A DNA stretch of 64,000 nucleotides, taken from positions 102,352 through 166,351 of the forward strand of contig NZ_VLTJ01000002.1 of the NCBI RefSeq assembly GCF_007558815.1. The letters are read 5' to 3'. Under the pieces are notes generated by a model, which saw nothing but the letters and a program-made list of their open reading frames with translations, searched no databases and was not told where the DNA came from. Positions 48,153-62,965 of the stretch are shown piece after piece. The position numbers and the translations under genes were made by a program. Numbering within the stretch: the first letter of the stretch is position 1; each line of letters opens with the position of its first letter. Source of the DNA: Verticiella sediminum (GTDB taxonomy: Bacteria; Pseudomonadota; Gammaproteobacteria; Burkholderiales; Burkholderiaceae_B).

Positions 48153-49888
48153 TCGCGCGCCCCGCGCGCCGACGGCCCGGCCGGCAGCATCGCCGCCTGC
48201 AGGGCCAGCGCGGCCGGATGCGCGAACGGTGTCCAGGCGGGCTCGTCGGCGCGGCCGGTGCGTCGGCTCTCGTCCACGATGCGCCCGTCGTGCATGGCGA
48301 CGATGCGCGTCGCATACCGGCGCGCCAGGCGCAGATCGTGCGTGATCAGGAGGCGCGCCATGGCATGCGCGCGCGCCAGCGCGTGCAGCAGGTCGAGCAG
48401 GTCGAGCTGCAGGGCGAGATCCAGGCTGGACACCGCCTCGTCGAGCACGAGCACGCGCGGCCGGCTGGCCAGCGCGCGCGCGATGCACACGCGCTGCAGT
48501 TGGCCGCCGCTCAAGTGCAGTGCCGGGCGCGCGGCGTCCTCCGGCAACAGGCGCACCATCGTCAGCAACGCCGCCACGCGCTCGCGCAGCGCCGAGCCCG
48601 AGAGGCCGCACAGGTGGCGCAGCGGCTGGGCGACGATGTCGCCCACGCACAGACGCGGATCGACCGCCGAGCCGGGGTCCTGGAACACGCCCTGCACGGC
48701 GGCGCGCCACGCCAGCCGCGCCGGCCCGCGCAGGCTAGTCACCGCCTGGCCGTCATAGCGGATGGCGCCGCGGGCCGGCGTCTCCAGCCCCAGCAGCAGA
48801 CGCGCCAGCGTGCTCTTGCCGCAGCCGCTGCGCCCGACCAGGGCGACCGATTCGCCGTCCGCCACGGCGAGCGACACCTCGTGCAGCACGGCCCGCGCGC
48901 CGCTGCGCCGCCAGCCGGCGCCGCCGTAGCGCTGGCTCAGCCCGGTGCCGGCCAGCCGTGCGCTCGGCTCGCGCAGGACGACTGAACCGGGGAACGCGCC
49001 ACCCTGCCCGTCCTGCGCCGCCGCGAAAGGTGCCTGCGTCGGCGGACGGTCGGGCGCATACAACGACAAGTGCCCTTGCACCAGCCCGCGCGACACCGCA
49101 TGCCTCGGCGCGGAGAAGAAGCTCGCCACCCCCGCGCGCTCGACGATGCGCCCCTGCGCCATCACCGCCACCTCGTCGGCTAGCCGCGCCACCACGCTCA
49201 GGTCGTGCGTGACGAGCAGCAGGCCCAGGCCGCGCTCGCGCACGGCCCGTTCGAGCACGTCCAGGACGCGGGCCTGCGTGAGCGCATCGAGATCGGTGGT
49301 CGGCTCGTCGGCGAGCACATAGGGCGCGTCGCACAACAGGGCGAGCCCGATCATCATGCGCTGCAGCATGCCGCCGCTCATCTGGTGCGCCCGCAGATCG
49401 AGCACCGAGGCGTCCAGCTCGACGTCGGCCAGCGCACGCGCGCAGGCCGATGCCAGGGCGGCCTCGGCGCCGCCGTGCCAGGCGCGCCAGGTCTCGCGCA
49501 CGTGGCTCCGCATGGTCAGCAGGGGATTGAAGGCGCTGCGCGGGTTCTGCAGCACGACGGCGACATGGCGGCCGCGCAGCCCGGCCAGCGCCACGTCGGC
49601 GCCGTCGAGCCTGGCCGTGCCGCCCACGCGCCGCGCACCCGGCGGCATGAGGTCCATGATCGCCGCGCAGCACAGCGACTTGCCCGAGCCGCTGGCACCC
49701 ACCAGGGCGTGCACCCTGCCCGGGTGCAGGGCCAACGCCACGTCGTCCACGAGAACGCGCCCGGCGCCGTCGTGTACGGCCAGCTCGCTCAGCGCCAGGC
49801 CGCGCCGGGCCGTATCCCGGACGCTCCCGCCGCGCACGGCGTCGGCCGCGGGATGGGCGTGCGCGGGGGCATGCGCTGGCGCAGTCAT
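48140..49888 (-). CDS. Fused NikD-NikE nickel ABC transporter ATPase
   Basis: A 582-residue protein with two complete ABC ATPase domains. Domain 1 (about 20-260) has Walker A VGASGSGKSLCCAA, signature MSGGMLQRMMIGLAL and Walker B YVLADEPTTDLD. Domain 2 (about 315-555) has Walker A VGRSGCGKSTLARL, signature LSGGQLQRVCIARAL and Walker B VLVLDEAVSSLD. In E. coli these are separate NikD and NikE proteins. The ATG at 49888 overlaps the nikC stop (ATGA); the open frame extends upstream only as a shadow of nikC. It energises nickel import. Confidence 0.93.
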   Translation of the reverse strand: MTAPAHAPAHAHPAADAVRGGSVRDTARRGLALSELAVHDGAGRVLVDDVALALHPGRVHALVGASGSGKSLCCAAIMDLMPPGARRVGGTARLDGADVALAGLRGRHVAVVLQNPRSAFNPLLTMRSHVRETWRAWHGGAEAALASACARALADVELDASVLDLRAHQMSGGMLQRMMIGLALLCDAPYVLADEPTTDLDALTQARVLDVLERAVRERGLGLLLVTHDLSVVARLADEVAVMAQGRIVERAGVASFFSAPRHAVSRGLVQGHLSLYAPDRPPTQAPFAAAQDGQGGAFPGSVVLREPSARLAGTGLSQRYGGAGWRRSGARAVLHEVSLAVADGESVALVGRSGCGKSTLARLLLGLETPARGAIRYDGQAVTSLRGPARLAWRAAVQGVFQDPGSAVDPRLCVGDIVAQPLRHLCGLSGSALRERVAALLTMVRLLPEDAARPALHLSGGQLQRVCIARALASRPRVLVLDEAVSSLDLALQLDLLDLLHALARAHAMARLLITHDLRLARRYATRIVAMHDGRIVDESRRTGRADEPAWTPFAHPAALALQAAMLPAGPSARGARDQAA

Positions 49889-50799
49889 TCCCGCACCCCC
49901 GCGCGCACGGCCGGATCGAGCCGGTCGCGCAAGGCGTCGCCGGCGATGTTGCACACCATGACCGAGACGAACAGCGCCACGCCCGGCCACACCATCTGCC
50001 AGGGGGCGGTCCAGACGAACTGGCGCGCATCGCCGATCATCACGCCCCATTCGGGCGTGGGCGCGGCGACGCCCAGCCCCAGGAAGGACAGCCCGGCCAC
50101 GTGCAGCATCATGTGGCCCAGGTCCAGGCTCGCCAGCACGGCGAGCGGCGCGGCGATCGCGGGCAGCAGGTGGCGGCGAAAGATCGCCCACGGCCCGGCG
50201 CCCGCCATCCGCGCGGCCAGGATGAAGTCGCGCTCGCGCACCGCGAGCACCTGCGCGCGCGCGATGCGGGCATACCAGGCCCAGTGCGACAGACCGATGG
50301 CGATCACCACGTTGACCATGCCGGTGCCGAGCACGCCCACCATGAAGAGCGAGAGCACGACCGTGGGAAAAGTGAGGAACACGTCGCACACGCGCATGAG
50401 CAGCGCATCGACCCGGCCGCCCACGTAGCCCGCGACCCCGCCCACGGCGATGCCCAGCGCCAGGATGATCCCGAGCGCGGCCGCGACCGAGCCCAGCGTG
50501 ACGCGCGCGCCCGCGAGGATGCGCGAGAACACGTCGCGGCCCAGATGGTCGGTGCCCATCCAATGGGCCAGCGACGGCTCCTGCAGCCGCCGCCCGAGCG
50601 CCACCTCGGTCGGGTCCCACGGTGCGAGCCAGGGGCCGGCCACGGCCAGCGCGACCAGCAGCAGCATGCCGAGCAGGGCGGCGCGATGCAGCCCGGACAT
50701 GGCCGGGCGATACGACGGACGGGCAGCCCGCACCCCGCCCGCGGCGGACACGTCGGCGAGCGCGGCCTGCGCGAGGCGGCGGCGACGCGTGCCGATCAT
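49885..50799 (-). CDS. nikC: Nickel ABC transporter permease NikC
   Basis: A 304-residue inner-membrane permease of the dipeptide/nickel class. [20 protein letters not shown] is the hallmark of the C-type permeases, and the coupling EAA loop lies at [20 protein letters not shown]. About six helices are visible. It overlaps nikB by 4 bases upstream and nikDE by 4 bases downstream. The nickel assignment rests on the operon and the NikR box. Confidence 0.9.
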   Translation of the reverse strand: MIGTRRRRLAQAALADVSAAGGVRAARPSYRPAMSGLHRAALLGMLLLVALAVAGPWLAPWDPTEVALGRRLQEPSLAHWMGTDHLGRDVFSRILAGARVTLGSVAAALGIILALGIAVGGVAGYVGGRVDALLMRVCDVFLTFPTVVLSLFMVGVLGTGMVNVVIAIGLSHWAWYARIARAQVLAVRERDFILAARMAGAGPWAIFRRHLLPAIAAPLAVLASLDLGHMMLHVAGLSFLGLGVAAPTPEWGVMIGDARQFVWTAPWQMVWPGVALFVSVMVCNIAGDALRDRLDPAVRAGVRE

Positions 50800-51902
50800 G
50801 ATCGGGCTCCGGGCACGGCGCTAGGGCACAGGGCGTCATCGGCGCTGGCGGGGCCGGTGAAGCGGGTCGGGCTGGCGGGGCCACCGGTATCGGCTTCGCG
50901 TTCCGGCGCCGGCCCGCGCGCCGCGCGCATGCGCGGATCGAGCATGGCGTAGGCGACGTCCACCACCAGATTGCAGGCCGCGAAGATGACGACCATCATC
51001 AGCGCGAAGCCCTGGATCACCGGATAGTCGCGGTTGAAGATCGCGGACACCGCGTAGCGGCCGACCCCCGGCCAGCCGAACACGCTTTCCACGACCAGGG
51101 TGCCGCCGATGAGCTCGGCCAGGTGCATGCCGCTCGCGGTGACGACGGGGATGAGCGCGTTGCGCAGGATGTGCGCGTGCTCGACGCGGCCCGCGGACAG
51201 CCCGCGCAGCCGCGCATAGCGCACGTGCGGCTGGCCGCCGGCCTCGAGCAGGCTCGCGCGCAGCAGCCGCGCGTTGATGGCCATCGACATGAAGGACACT
51301 GCGATGGCCGGCATGACCAGGTGCGCCCACCCGCCCCTGCCCATGGGCGGCAGCCAGCCCAGGGTGACGGACAGGCCCAGCACCAGCAGGAAGCCGAGCC
51401 AGAAATTGGGCATGGACACGCCCAGAAAGCACACGGCGCGCACCACGTGGTCCTGCCAGCGCTCGCGGTGGCGCGCGGCCCACAGGCCCAGCGGGACGGA
51501 CGCCAGCAGCGTGAGCGCGAAGGCCGCGCCCGCCAGTTGCAGCGTGGCCGGCAGATAGTGCAGCAGGTCGTCCATGACCGGGCGCCGCGTGGCATACGAG
51601 ACGCCCAGATCGCCGCGCAGGGCGGCGGCCAGCCAGTCCAGGTACTGCACCGCGGCCGGGCGATCCAGCCCCAGGGTCTGCCGCGCCTCGGCCAGCGCGG
51701 CATCGGTGGGCGGCACCTGCGACAGCCGCAGATAGTCGAGCGCCGGGTCGCCCGCGCCCAGCCGCAGCATGAAGAAGATGGCCAGCGAAGCGCCCAGCAG
51801 CATCAGCGGCAGCACGGCCACGCGGCGCAGCACGTAGGCCGCCAGGCCGTCGCGGCGCGGCGTGGCACGCGGCGGCGCCTGCCCGGCGCTCGTCGCGCTC
51901 AC
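50796..51902 (-). CDS. nikB: Nickel ABC transporter permease NikB
   Basis: A 368-residue permease. [20 protein letters not shown] is the first helix, and [40 protein letters not shown] and [20 protein letters not shown] are typical of B-type dipeptide/nickel permeases. The last ~40 residues form a polar extension. It overlaps nikA by 4 bases upstream and nikC by 4 bases downstream. Confidence 0.9.
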   Translation of the reverse strand: MSATSAGQAPPRATPRRDGLAAYVLRRVAVLPLMLLGASLAIFFMLRLGAGDPALDYLRLSQVPPTDAALAEARQTLGLDRPAAVQYLDWLAAALRGDLGVSYATRRPVMDDLLHYLPATLQLAGAAFALTLLASVPLGLWAARHRERWQDHVVRAVCFLGVSMPNFWLGFLLVLGLSVTLGWLPPMGRGGWAHLVMPAIAVSFMSMAINARLLRASLLEAGGQPHVRYARLRGLSAGRVEHAHILRNALIPVVTASGMHLAELIGGTLVVESVFGWPGVGRYAVSAIFNRDYPVIQGFALMMVVIFAACNLVVDVAYAMLDPRMRAARGPAPEREADTGGPASPTRFTGPASADDALCPSAVPGARS

Positions 51903-53491
51903 CGGCGTGCCTCGCCCGAAGGCGGCTGCATGCGCGCCAGCGGCAGTTCGCTGGACATGGGCGCGAAGGGGATCTCGCCCAGCGCGGCGCGCGCGACGGC
52001 AATGGCGCCGACTTCGGTCAGCGGCAGATAGACCGCTTCCTCGTGCAAGGTACGCAGGATGCGCGCGTACAGCGTGCGCCTCTCGGCCTCGTCCACGGTG
52101 GACAGCACGCGGGTGATGTCGGCGTCCAGCGCGGCCTTTTCCGGCAGGCCGCGCTGCGCCTGGTAGTCCGCATGGGAGGGCGAGCGCATGGAACCGACGT
52201 AGGCATGCGGGTCGTAGGGCGCGCCCCAGGTGCGGTTGAACACCATGCCGAAGCGTCCGTCGCGCATGCGCGCCTGCACGCTGCCGGCCTCTTCCGCGCG
52301 CAAGGCCACGCCGATGCCCGCCTTGGCGAGATCGGCCTGCAGCACTTCGGCGAGCGACTTCATGACCCCGTCGGTGCCGGTGTAGAGCAGCTCGACCGTG
52401 AGCCGCGCGCCGTCCTTCTCGCGCACGGCGCCGGGGCGCGGACGCAGCCAGCCGGCCGCCTCCAGCAAGGCCTCGGCACGCGCCGGGGCGTAGGCGTAGG
52501 ACGTCAGCGAGACACTGTCGGCATAGGGCACGTTGCGGTTGAAGAGAAAGTCCGCCCGGCGCTGCGAGCCATGCAGCACGCTGGCGACCAGGGTGTCCTT
52601 GTCCACCGCGTGGTTGATGGCCCGGCGCACGGCAAGCTCGCGCGTCGGCCCGTGCGCCGTATTGAGCGCCAGCGACAGCCCCTCGTAAGGCGGCGAGAGC
52701 GTGGCCGTGTAGCCCGGCATGCGGCGGAACTGCTCGAAGGCGTCCGGCGCGAGCAGGCCGCCCATGCCGTAGACCAGGTCGACCTCGCCCGTCTGCAGCG
52801 CAATCGCGCGCGAGGTCGGGTCGGGGATCACCTTGACCACCACGCGCTGGTAGCCCGCCGGCTTGCCCCAGTAGCCATCGTTGCGCTCGAACACGTCATA
52901 TTCGCCCAGGCGCGTCTCGACGTGCTTCCAGGGGCCGGTGCCGATGGGCGCGCGGATGCCGTTGCGCGTGCCGCCGTCCGCGCCGAAGGCCGACGGCGCC
53001 ATGAAGCGCATCGGGCGCACCAGGGCCAGTTCCTGCAGCACGGGGTAGTAGGCGCTCTTGAAGACGAATTCCACCGTGCGCGCATCGATCGCCTCGACCC
53101 GCTCGATCTGCTCGATCAGCGCCAGCCACTCGTGCCGCGCGCGGTTCTCCAGGATGGCGCGCACGTTATCGGCCACCGCCTGCGCATCGAAGGGATCGCC
53201 GTTGGAAAAGCGCACGCCCTCGCGCAGCGTGAAGCGATAGCGCCTGCCGTCCTCCGACATCGTCCAGGCGCTCGCCAGCGCGGGCTCGATGCGCCCGTCA
53301 TCGCCCAGGCGCACCAGGCCTTCGTACACCATGGCCTGGGCGAACATCTGCTCGGGGGAATACAGGTGCGGGTTGACGGTGCCCACGTTCTGCGGCCAGG
53401 CGATGGTGAGGGTCTGCGCGAGCGCTGGATGGACGCCAGCCATGACGACGACGCAGGCGGCGAGGAACGAGCGCAGGCAATGGCGGAACAT
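51899..53491 (-). CDS. nikA: Nickel-binding periplasmic protein NikA
   Basis: A 530-residue SBP family 5 protein with signal peptide [22 protein letters not shown]. The mature protein begins [20 protein letters not shown], and [20 protein letters not shown] and [24 protein letters not shown] match NikA, the latter containing an arginine/histidine region near the metal-chelate pocket. It captures Ni(II)-chelates for NikBCDE. First gene of the operon; its promoter is covered by a NikR box. A related metallophore importer role cannot be ruled out. Confidence 0.93.
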   Translation of the reverse strand: MFRHCLRSFLAACVVVMAGVHPALAQTLTIAWPQNVGTVNPHLYSPEQMFAQAMVYEGLVRLGDDGRIEPALASAWTMSEDGRRYRFTLREGVRFSNGDPFDAQAVADNVRAILENRARHEWLALIEQIERVEAIDARTVEFVFKSAYYPVLQELALVRPMRFMAPSAFGADGGTRNGIRAPIGTGPWKHVETRLGEYDVFERNDGYWGKPAGYQRVVVKVIPDPTSRAIALQTGEVDLVYGMGGLLAPDAFEQFRRMPGYTATLSPPYEGLSLALNTAHGPTRELAVRRAINHAVDKDTLVASVLHGSQRRADFLFNRNVPYADSVSLTSYAYAPARAEALLEAAGWLRPRPGAVREKDGARLTVELLYTGTDGVMKSLAEVLQADLAKAGIGVALRAEEAGSVQARMRDGRFGMVFNRTWGAPYDPHAYVGSMRSPSHADYQAQRGLPEKAALDADITRVLSTVDEAERRTLYARILRTLHEEAVYLPLTEVGAIAVARAALGEIPFAPMSSELPLARMQPPSGEARR

Positions 53492-53524
53492 GGTGCAAGG
53501 CGACCGGCGGAAACAATGGGTGCC

Positions 53525-53564
53525 ACACTAGCACGAGTATGATCTCTGGGCAAAAACTTCATAC
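53525..53564 (-). promoter_or_regulatory. nikA promoter with NikR operator
   Basis: GTATGA (53537-53542), 16 bases, then TCATAC (53559-53564): an exact match to the NikR operator GTATGA-N16-TCATAC. It overlaps a sigma-70-like promoter for nikA read leftward, -35 TTGCCC (53548-53553) and -10 TAGTGT (53525-53530), 17 bp apart. NikR-Ni binding would block the -35. The right half-site begins inside the stop codon of the sigma-factor gene (53559-53561). Confidence 0.92.
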
Positions 53565-54458
53565 CGACAGCGTGGCATTCGGCGGGTCGTCGAAATTCGG
53601 CAGGCCACGCAGCTTGTCCGGGTTGCGCACGATGTAGATGCCCTGGATGCGGTCCTGCTCGATCCACAGCGCAGTGGTTTGCAGCACGCCGTCCAGTTCG
53701 CGCGTGATGAAGCCGGGCAGGCCGTCGATGACGGTCTCGCGCACCACCGGCGCGGTCGAAACCAGCCCCTTGCGCGCCAGCGATACGAAAAAGCGCGCCG
53801 CCTTGTCCGCACCGTAGAGCGGCACCAGCGCCGCCGGGCGCTTGCCCCCGCCATCGGTGTGCACCTGGACGTCGGCCGCCAGAAGCGCCTGCAAGCCCGC
53901 CATGTCGCCCCTGCGCGACGCCGCGAAGAAGGCTTGCGCGATCTGCCGGCCGCGCTCGGCCGAGACCGGATAGCGGGGCCGCGACTTCTGCACGTGTCCG
54001 CGGGCGCGAGCGGCCAGTTGGCGGCAGGCCGCGGCGTCGCGCGCAAGCGTGGCCGCGACTTCCTCGAACGGCAGGCCGAACACGTCATGCAGCAGGAAAG
54101 CCGCCCGCTCCAGCGGAGAAAGCCGCTCGAGCGCCATCATCAGCGCCAGCGTGAGGGCATCGCCCTCGCCCATGCCGGGATGCTCCTCCAGCACCGGCTC
54201 GGGCACCCAGGGGCCGATGTAGGTCTGGCGCTGACGGCCTGCCGACTTCATCAGGTCCAGGCACAGCCGCGTCACGGTTTGCCGGAGAAACGCCTGGGCG
54301 TTGCGCACCGCGGCGTGATCGGCGCCGTGCCAGCGCAGGTAGGCGTCCTGCACCACGTCCTCGGCTTCGGCCCACGAGCCGAGCATGCGGTAGGCCAGGC
54401 GCAGCAGGCCGGGCCGCAGGGCGGCGAAATCCCCCGCGTCGGCGTGCGGCTCAGGCAT
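53559..54458 (-). CDS. ECF41-group RNA polymerase sigma factor (SigJ-like)
   Basis: A 299-residue ECF sigma factor with a fused C-terminal SnoaL-like domain. Region 2 is LAYRMLGSWAEAEDVVQDAY and region 4 LSPLERAAFLLHDVFGLPFE. The ECF41 marks are present in order: WVPEP in the linker, DGGGK in the SnoaL domain (about residue 204) and NPDKL near the C-terminus (about 282). In this group the C-terminal domain, not an anti-sigma factor, controls activity. Start MPEPHADAG overlaps the carboxymuconolactone decarboxylase-like gene by 8 bases. It is probably expressed from the ECF41-type promoter upstream of that gene. Confidence 0.93.
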   Translation of the reverse strand: MPEPHADAGDFAALRPGLLRLAYRMLGSWAEAEDVVQDAYLRWHGADHAAVRNAQAFLRQTVTRLCLDLMKSAGRQRQTYIGPWVPEPVLEEHPGMGEGDALTLALMMALERLSPLERAAFLLHDVFGLPFEEVAATLARDAAACRQLAARARGHVQKSRPRYPVSAERGRQIAQAFFAASRRGDMAGLQALLAADVQVHTDGGGKRPAALVPLYGADKAARFFVSLARKGLVSTAPVVRETVIDGLPGFITRELDGVLQTTALWIEQDRIQGIYIVRNPDKLRGLPNFDDPPNATLSV

Positions 54459-54909
54459 CGGGCGTCCAGGCCGCGGGATGCACGGAACGCAAGCCGACCG
54501 CCAGACGGTTCCAGGCGTTGATGGCCATGATGAGCACGGTGAGCTGCACTTTCTCCTCGTCCGAGAAATGCGCGCCCAGGCCGTCGTAGTCGGCATCCGG
54601 CGCCCAAGTGTCGGCCACCCGGGTCAGGGCCTCGGTCCAGGCCAGCGCGGCGCGCTCGCGCTCACTGTACAGCGGCGATTCGCGCCAGGCCGCCAGCAAA
54701 TGCAGGCGCGCCTCCGACTCGCCGTGCTGGCGGGCGTCCTGCGTGTGCATGTGCAGGCAATAGGCGCAGCCGTTGATCTGCGAGGCGCGGATCTTCACGA
54801 GCTCCTGCAGGGAATGCTCCAGGCCGCTGGCGCGCAGCTTCGCTTCCAGCTCCAGCAAGGGCTTGAGCAGGCCTGGGGCCGCGTTCCAGGGATCGATGCG
54901 GGGTGACAT
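54451..54909 (-). CDS. Carboxymuconolactone decarboxylase/AhpD-like protein
   Basis: A 152-residue all-helical protein of the CMD/AhpD family. [20 protein letters not shown] contains the CxxC redox pair followed by His. [20 protein letters not shown] is the second family helix. Such proteins act as peroxidase partners or hydroperoxide scavengers. They are the classic genomic partner of ECF41 sigma factors. ATG 54909 follows the GAGTCTC region about 56 bp after the promoter motif. Confidence 0.93.
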   Translation of the reverse strand: MSPRIDPWNAAPGLLKPLLELEAKLRASGLEHSLQELVKIRASQINGCAYCLHMHTQDARQHGESEARLHLLAAWRESPLYSERERAALAWTEALTRVADTWAPDADYDGLGAHFSDEEKVQLTVLIMAINAWNRLAVGLRSVHPAAWTPDA

Positions 54910-54964
54910 GATGAGAGACTCCTCGTTGTTGGCGGCGCCGAACCCTTTCAGCGCTCCCTTACAA

Positions 54965-54991
54965 GACGAGCCAGCCCAGGCTGTTGTGACA
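54965..54991 (-). promoter_or_regulatory. ECF41-type promoter TGTCACA-N16-CGTC
   Basis: On the minus strand, -35 TGTCACA (54985-54991) and -10 CGTC (54965-54968) are separated by 16 bases, matching the promoter described for ECF41 sigma factors. It lies 56 bp upstream of the CMD start, so the CMD-sigma operon is probably autoregulated. Confidence 0.85.
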
Positions 54992-54998
54992 TGCCAGG

Positions 54999-55028
54999 AA
55001 AAAAACCCGGGCCGCGCGGGGCGGCCCG
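54999..55028 (-). terminator. Intrinsic terminator of gltBD
   Basis: On the minus strand an 8-bp stem GCGGCCC.../GGGCCGC closed by a 5-base loop is followed by seven T (54999-55005). It starts 10 bp after the gltD stop codon and separates gltBD from the ECF41 operon. Confidence 0.9.
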
Positions 55029-55037
55029 CCCGCAGGG

Positions 55038-56525
55038 TCAGCGCGGCAGTTCGGACGCGCCCATCAGGTACTCGTCCACCGCGCGGGCGGCCTGGCGGCC
55101 TTCGCGGATGGCCCACACGACCAGCGACTGGCCGCGGCGCATGTCGCCGGCGGCGAACACCTTGTCCACCGAGGTGCGGTAGTCGTCGGTGTTGGCACGC
55201 GCGTTGCCGCGGTTGTCGCGGTCGATGCCGAAGGCGTCCAGCACGGTCTGCAGGGGCGAGACGAAACCCATGGCAAACAGCACCAGGTCGGCCTTGAGCT
55301 CGAACTCCGAGCCCTCGACTTCCTGCATCTTCATCTGGCCGGTGACGTCGTCGCGCACCCACTCCACGCGCGCGCAGAGGATCTTCTCGACCTTGCCGGC
55401 CTTGTTGCCGACGAACTTCTTGGTCGTCACGGCCCAGTCGCGCTCGGCGCCTTCCTCGTGCGAGGACGAGGTGCGCAGGCGGCTCGGCCAGTACGGCCAG
55501 GTCATCGGCTTGTCCTCGGTCTCGGGCGGGCGGGGCATGAGTTCGAGCTGGCTCACGGACTTGGCGCCATGGCGGTTGCTGGTGCCCACACAGTCCGAGC
55601 CGGTGTCGCCGCCGCCGATCACGACGACGTGCTTGCCGGTGGCCATGATCTGGCCGGTGAGGCGATCGCCCGCGACGACCTTGTTCTGCTGGCGCAGGAA
55701 ATCCATGGCGAAGTGGACACCGTCCAACTCGCGGCCCGGGATGGGCAGATCGCGCGGGTTCTCGGCGCCGCCGGTCAGCACCACGGCGTCGAATTCGGCC
55801 TTGAGCTCGTCCGGGGTCTTGATCGTGAGCGCATGGTTGAGCGTCTGCGCATAGGCTTCGCCCGCGTCCTTGTCGCCGATATAGGTGCTGGTCTGGAAGG
55901 TCACGCCTTCGTCCTGCATCTGCGCGACGCGCCGGTCGATCTGCTGCTTCTCGAGCTTGAAGTCGGGAATGCCGTAGCGCAGCAGGCCGCCGATGCGGTC
56001 GTTCTTCTCGAACACGGTCACGCTGTGGCCGGCGCGCGCGAGCTGCTGGGCGCAGGCCATGCCGGACGGGCCCGAGCCGATCACGGCCACCGTCTTGCCC
56101 GTCTTGTGCAGCGGACGCTGGGCCTCGATCCAGCCTTCGGCCCAGCCGCGGTCGGCGATGGCGTGCTCGATCGACTTGATGCCGACCGCGTCATCGTTGA
56201 TGTTCAGCGTGCACGCGGCCTCGCAGGGCGCGGGGCAGATGCGGCCGGTGAACTCGGGGAAGTTGTTGGTCAGGTGCAGCACGTCCAGCGCCTGGCGCCA
56301 GTTGTTGCGGTAGACCAGGTCGTTCCAGTCGGGAATGATGTTGTTGACGGGACAGGCGTTGTTGCAGAACGGAATTCCGCAATCCATGCAACGCGCGCCC
56401 TGCTGGCGGGCTTCCTCTTCCGTCAGGTGCAGCACGAACTCGCGCCAGTGCTTCAGGCGCTTCTTCGGTTCTTCGGCCGCCTCCGAGAGGCGCTGGTACT
56501 CCAGAAAGCCGGTGGTCTTTCCCAT
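55038..56525 (-). CDS. gltD: Glutamate synthase (NADPH) small subunit
   Basis: A 495-residue GltD. The N-terminal [4Fe-4S]-linked cysteines lie in [20 protein letters not shown] and [17 protein letters not shown] binding is at [20 protein letters not shown], and NADPH binding at [37 protein letters not shown] closes the flavin domain. It passes electrons from NADPH to GltB. It follows gltB by 97 bp and ends before a strong terminator. Confidence 0.98.
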   Translation of the reverse strand: MGKTTGFLEYQRLSEAAEEPKKRLKHWREFVLHLTEEEARQQGARCMDCGIPFCNNACPVNNIIPDWNDLVYRNNWRQALDVLHLTNNFPEFTGRICPAPCEAACTLNINDDAVGIKSIEHAIADRGWAEGWIEAQRPLHKTGKTVAVIGSGPSGMACAQQLARAGHSVTVFEKNDRIGGLLRYGIPDFKLEKQQIDRRVAQMQDEGVTFQTSTYIGDKDAGEAYAQTLNHALTIKTPDELKAEFDAVVLTGGAENPRDLPIPGRELDGVHFAMDFLRQQNKVVAGDRLTGQIMATGKHVVVIGGGDTGSDCVGTSNRHGAKSVSQLELMPRPPETEDKPMTWPYWPSRLRTSSSHEEGAERDWAVTTKKFVGNKAGKVEKILCARVEWVRDDVTGQMKMQEVEGSEFELKADLVLFAMGFVSPLQTVLDAFGIDRDNRGNARANTDDYRTSVDKVFAAGDMRRGQSLVVWAIREGRQAARAVDEYLMGASELPR

Positions 56526-56622
56526 CTTTCGATCCTGTCTGAGCCTTGCCCGGACGCGGCGCCCTCGCGGCGCCGTCCCGGGCGGGTCGGTTGTCTAGTT
56601 ATCCCGCGATGACGCCGTCAGA

Positions 56623-61404
<4,782 letters not shown>

Positions 61405-61901
61405 GGCTGCTCCCTATTAACGCGTTATGGGGTGTATCGATCGCCGCGCGGGGCGGCGTGACAGGCCTTGAATCGACGCCGGGCCGAGGCGCTGTCGCGC
61501 CTGGGGCGGACCCGCTGGGGCGTCGGCTGCGGACGCACGTCGGGTACGGATTCATGGCCAAGGCGAGCAACGATACTGCTGCACCGCACAGAAATCAATA
61601 AAAAATTTCGGTGCGTCCCTATTTTACAGGGCGCATGGCTGTCTATGTATTGGCAGTCGGAAGCTGTACAGGTTCCCGGCGGGCTTGGGAAAATCGACCT
61701 TCCAGCGAGCCCATCGGTCGTGTAACGGATTCTTTTTTGTTTTGGTACGTCCCCAATAAATATGGCTAGATTTTGGTGCGAAAAACGCTGTCTCTGCACT
61801 ATTTCGGGGCGATTTCGCCGTCACCCAAATCGAACGGCCCTGCCGATGCACTTTGTCGGTGCATCGGCAGGGCCGTTCTCGGCGGCCAGCTTGCCTGCGC
61901 T
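61405..61901. promoter_or_regulatory. gltB upstream region
   Basis: A 497-bp gene-free stretch. It is AT-rich in 61590-61810 and should contain the gltB promoter. It carries repeated TTTTGGTGCG-like sequences (61606-61615, 61740-61749, 61771-61780) and TGCACTATTTCGGGGC (61795-61810), which resemble nitrogen-control half-sites but are unproven. Its right end is the terminator of the Bug gene. Confidence 0.5.
61832..61878 (-). terminator. Long hairpin terminator of the Bug gene
   Basis: A perfect 20-bp stem with a 7-base loop, 23 bp downstream of the Bug stop codon. On the minus strand it is followed by GATTTGGG, a short T-run. The unusually long perfect stem should stop transcription from the bug gene toward gltB. 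Confidence 0.8.
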
Positions 61902-62882
61902 TTACTGAACCGTCATCCCCAGCCCTTCCAGCACCGCGGCCTCGCTCTTGGCCGTCTCCGCCGCCCAGGCGGCGTAGTCGGCGCTGCTCATGTAGTTCGG
62001 CTTCATGTCGAAGCGGTCCAGCACCTCGACGAAGTTGGGCTGTTCCATGGCCTGCTTGAAGGCGTCATGCAGCGTCTGGATGATCTGCGGGTCGGTGCCC
62101 TTGGGCGCGACCAGGCCGAAAGGCGAGGCCTGCACGATGCCCAGGCCCAGCTCCTTGAGCGTGGGCGCGTCCGGGAACTTCTCCGAACGCTCGTCGCCCC
62201 AGGTCGAGAGCAGGCGCAGCTTGCCGTCCTGGACGAAGGGCGCCCAGCCCGGCGTGTCGGCGACCGACATCACGTGCTTGCCCACGACGGCCTGCAGCGA
62301 CTCCGAGTTGCCCTTGTACGGCACGTGGGTGAGTTCGACGCCGGCCTGCGAGGCCAGCATCTCCATCGTGACGTGCAGCGTGGTCATGGCGCCCGGCGTG
62401 CCGTAGGTGAGCTTGCCCGGGTTCTGCTTGGCGTAGTCCAGGTAGCCCTGCATGTCCTGGATGGGGGAATCCGCGGGCACCACGACGCCGAAGGTATAGC
62501 CCGCCAGCCCGATCACGTAGTCCAGATCCTCGACCGGGTCCCAGTTGACCTTGGTGACGTACTTCATGCGGAACACGGGCAGGGGTACCTGCGCCAGGGT
62601 ATAGCCGTCGGGCTTGGCGTTCTGCATGGACTGGGCGGGCAGCACGCCGCCCGCCCCCGGCTTGTTCTCGATGATGACCGGCTGGCCGAGGATCTTGGCC
62701 GCATTCTCCGCGAACACGCGGAACGGCACGTCGGTCGATCCGCCCGGCGAGAAGCCGATCTGGATGTGGATCGGACGGTTCGGGAAGTTGTCGGCGGCGG
62801 AAGCCGCATGGGCCGTGAAAGCAAAGGCACCGAGCGACAGGGCGAGTGCCGGCGCCAGCATGGCGGTCTTGTGACGGAACAT
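61902..62882 (-). CDS. Bug-family periplasmic binding protein
   Basis: A 326-residue exported Bug protein. The signal peptide includes ALALSLGAFAFTAHAASA, and the mature part starts FPNRPIHIQIGFSPGGSTDV. VIIENKPGAGGVLPAQSMQN and LTHVPYKGNSESLQAVVGKH are the ligand-loop motifs. ATG 62882 is chosen because it gives a normal signal peptide; the upstream open frame lies in the iclR gene in another frame. It lies 83 bp downstream of the iclR gene on the same strand. Ligand unknown. Confidence 0.93.
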   Translation of the reverse strand: MFRHKTAMLAPALALSLGAFAFTAHAASAADNFPNRPIHIQIGFSPGGSTDVPFRVFAENAAKILGQPVIIENKPGAGGVLPAQSMQNAKPDGYTLAQVPLPVFRMKYVTKVNWDPVEDLDYVIGLAGYTFGVVVPADSPIQDMQGYLDYAKQNPGKLTYGTPGAMTTLHVTMEMLASQAGVELTHVPYKGNSESLQAVVGKHVMSVADTPGWAPFVQDGKLRLLSTWGDERSEKFPDAPTLKELGLGIVQASPFGLVAPKGTDPQIIQTLHDAFKQAMEQPNFVEVLDRFDMKPNYMSSADYAAWAAETAKSEAAVLEGLGMTVQ

Positions 62883-62965
62883 CGTGTCTCCTTCAGGGAT
62901 GCGGGCGATCGGCCCGCGTCGGGGTACAGCAGCCTGGGTGGGGCGGTCGGGCCCGGAGCGCAGCC

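Noticed and set aside
49889..50884. Upstream extension of the nikDE frame
   Set aside because: The translation is a shadow of nikC. The ABC domain begins after the ATG at 49888, which overlaps the nikC stop.
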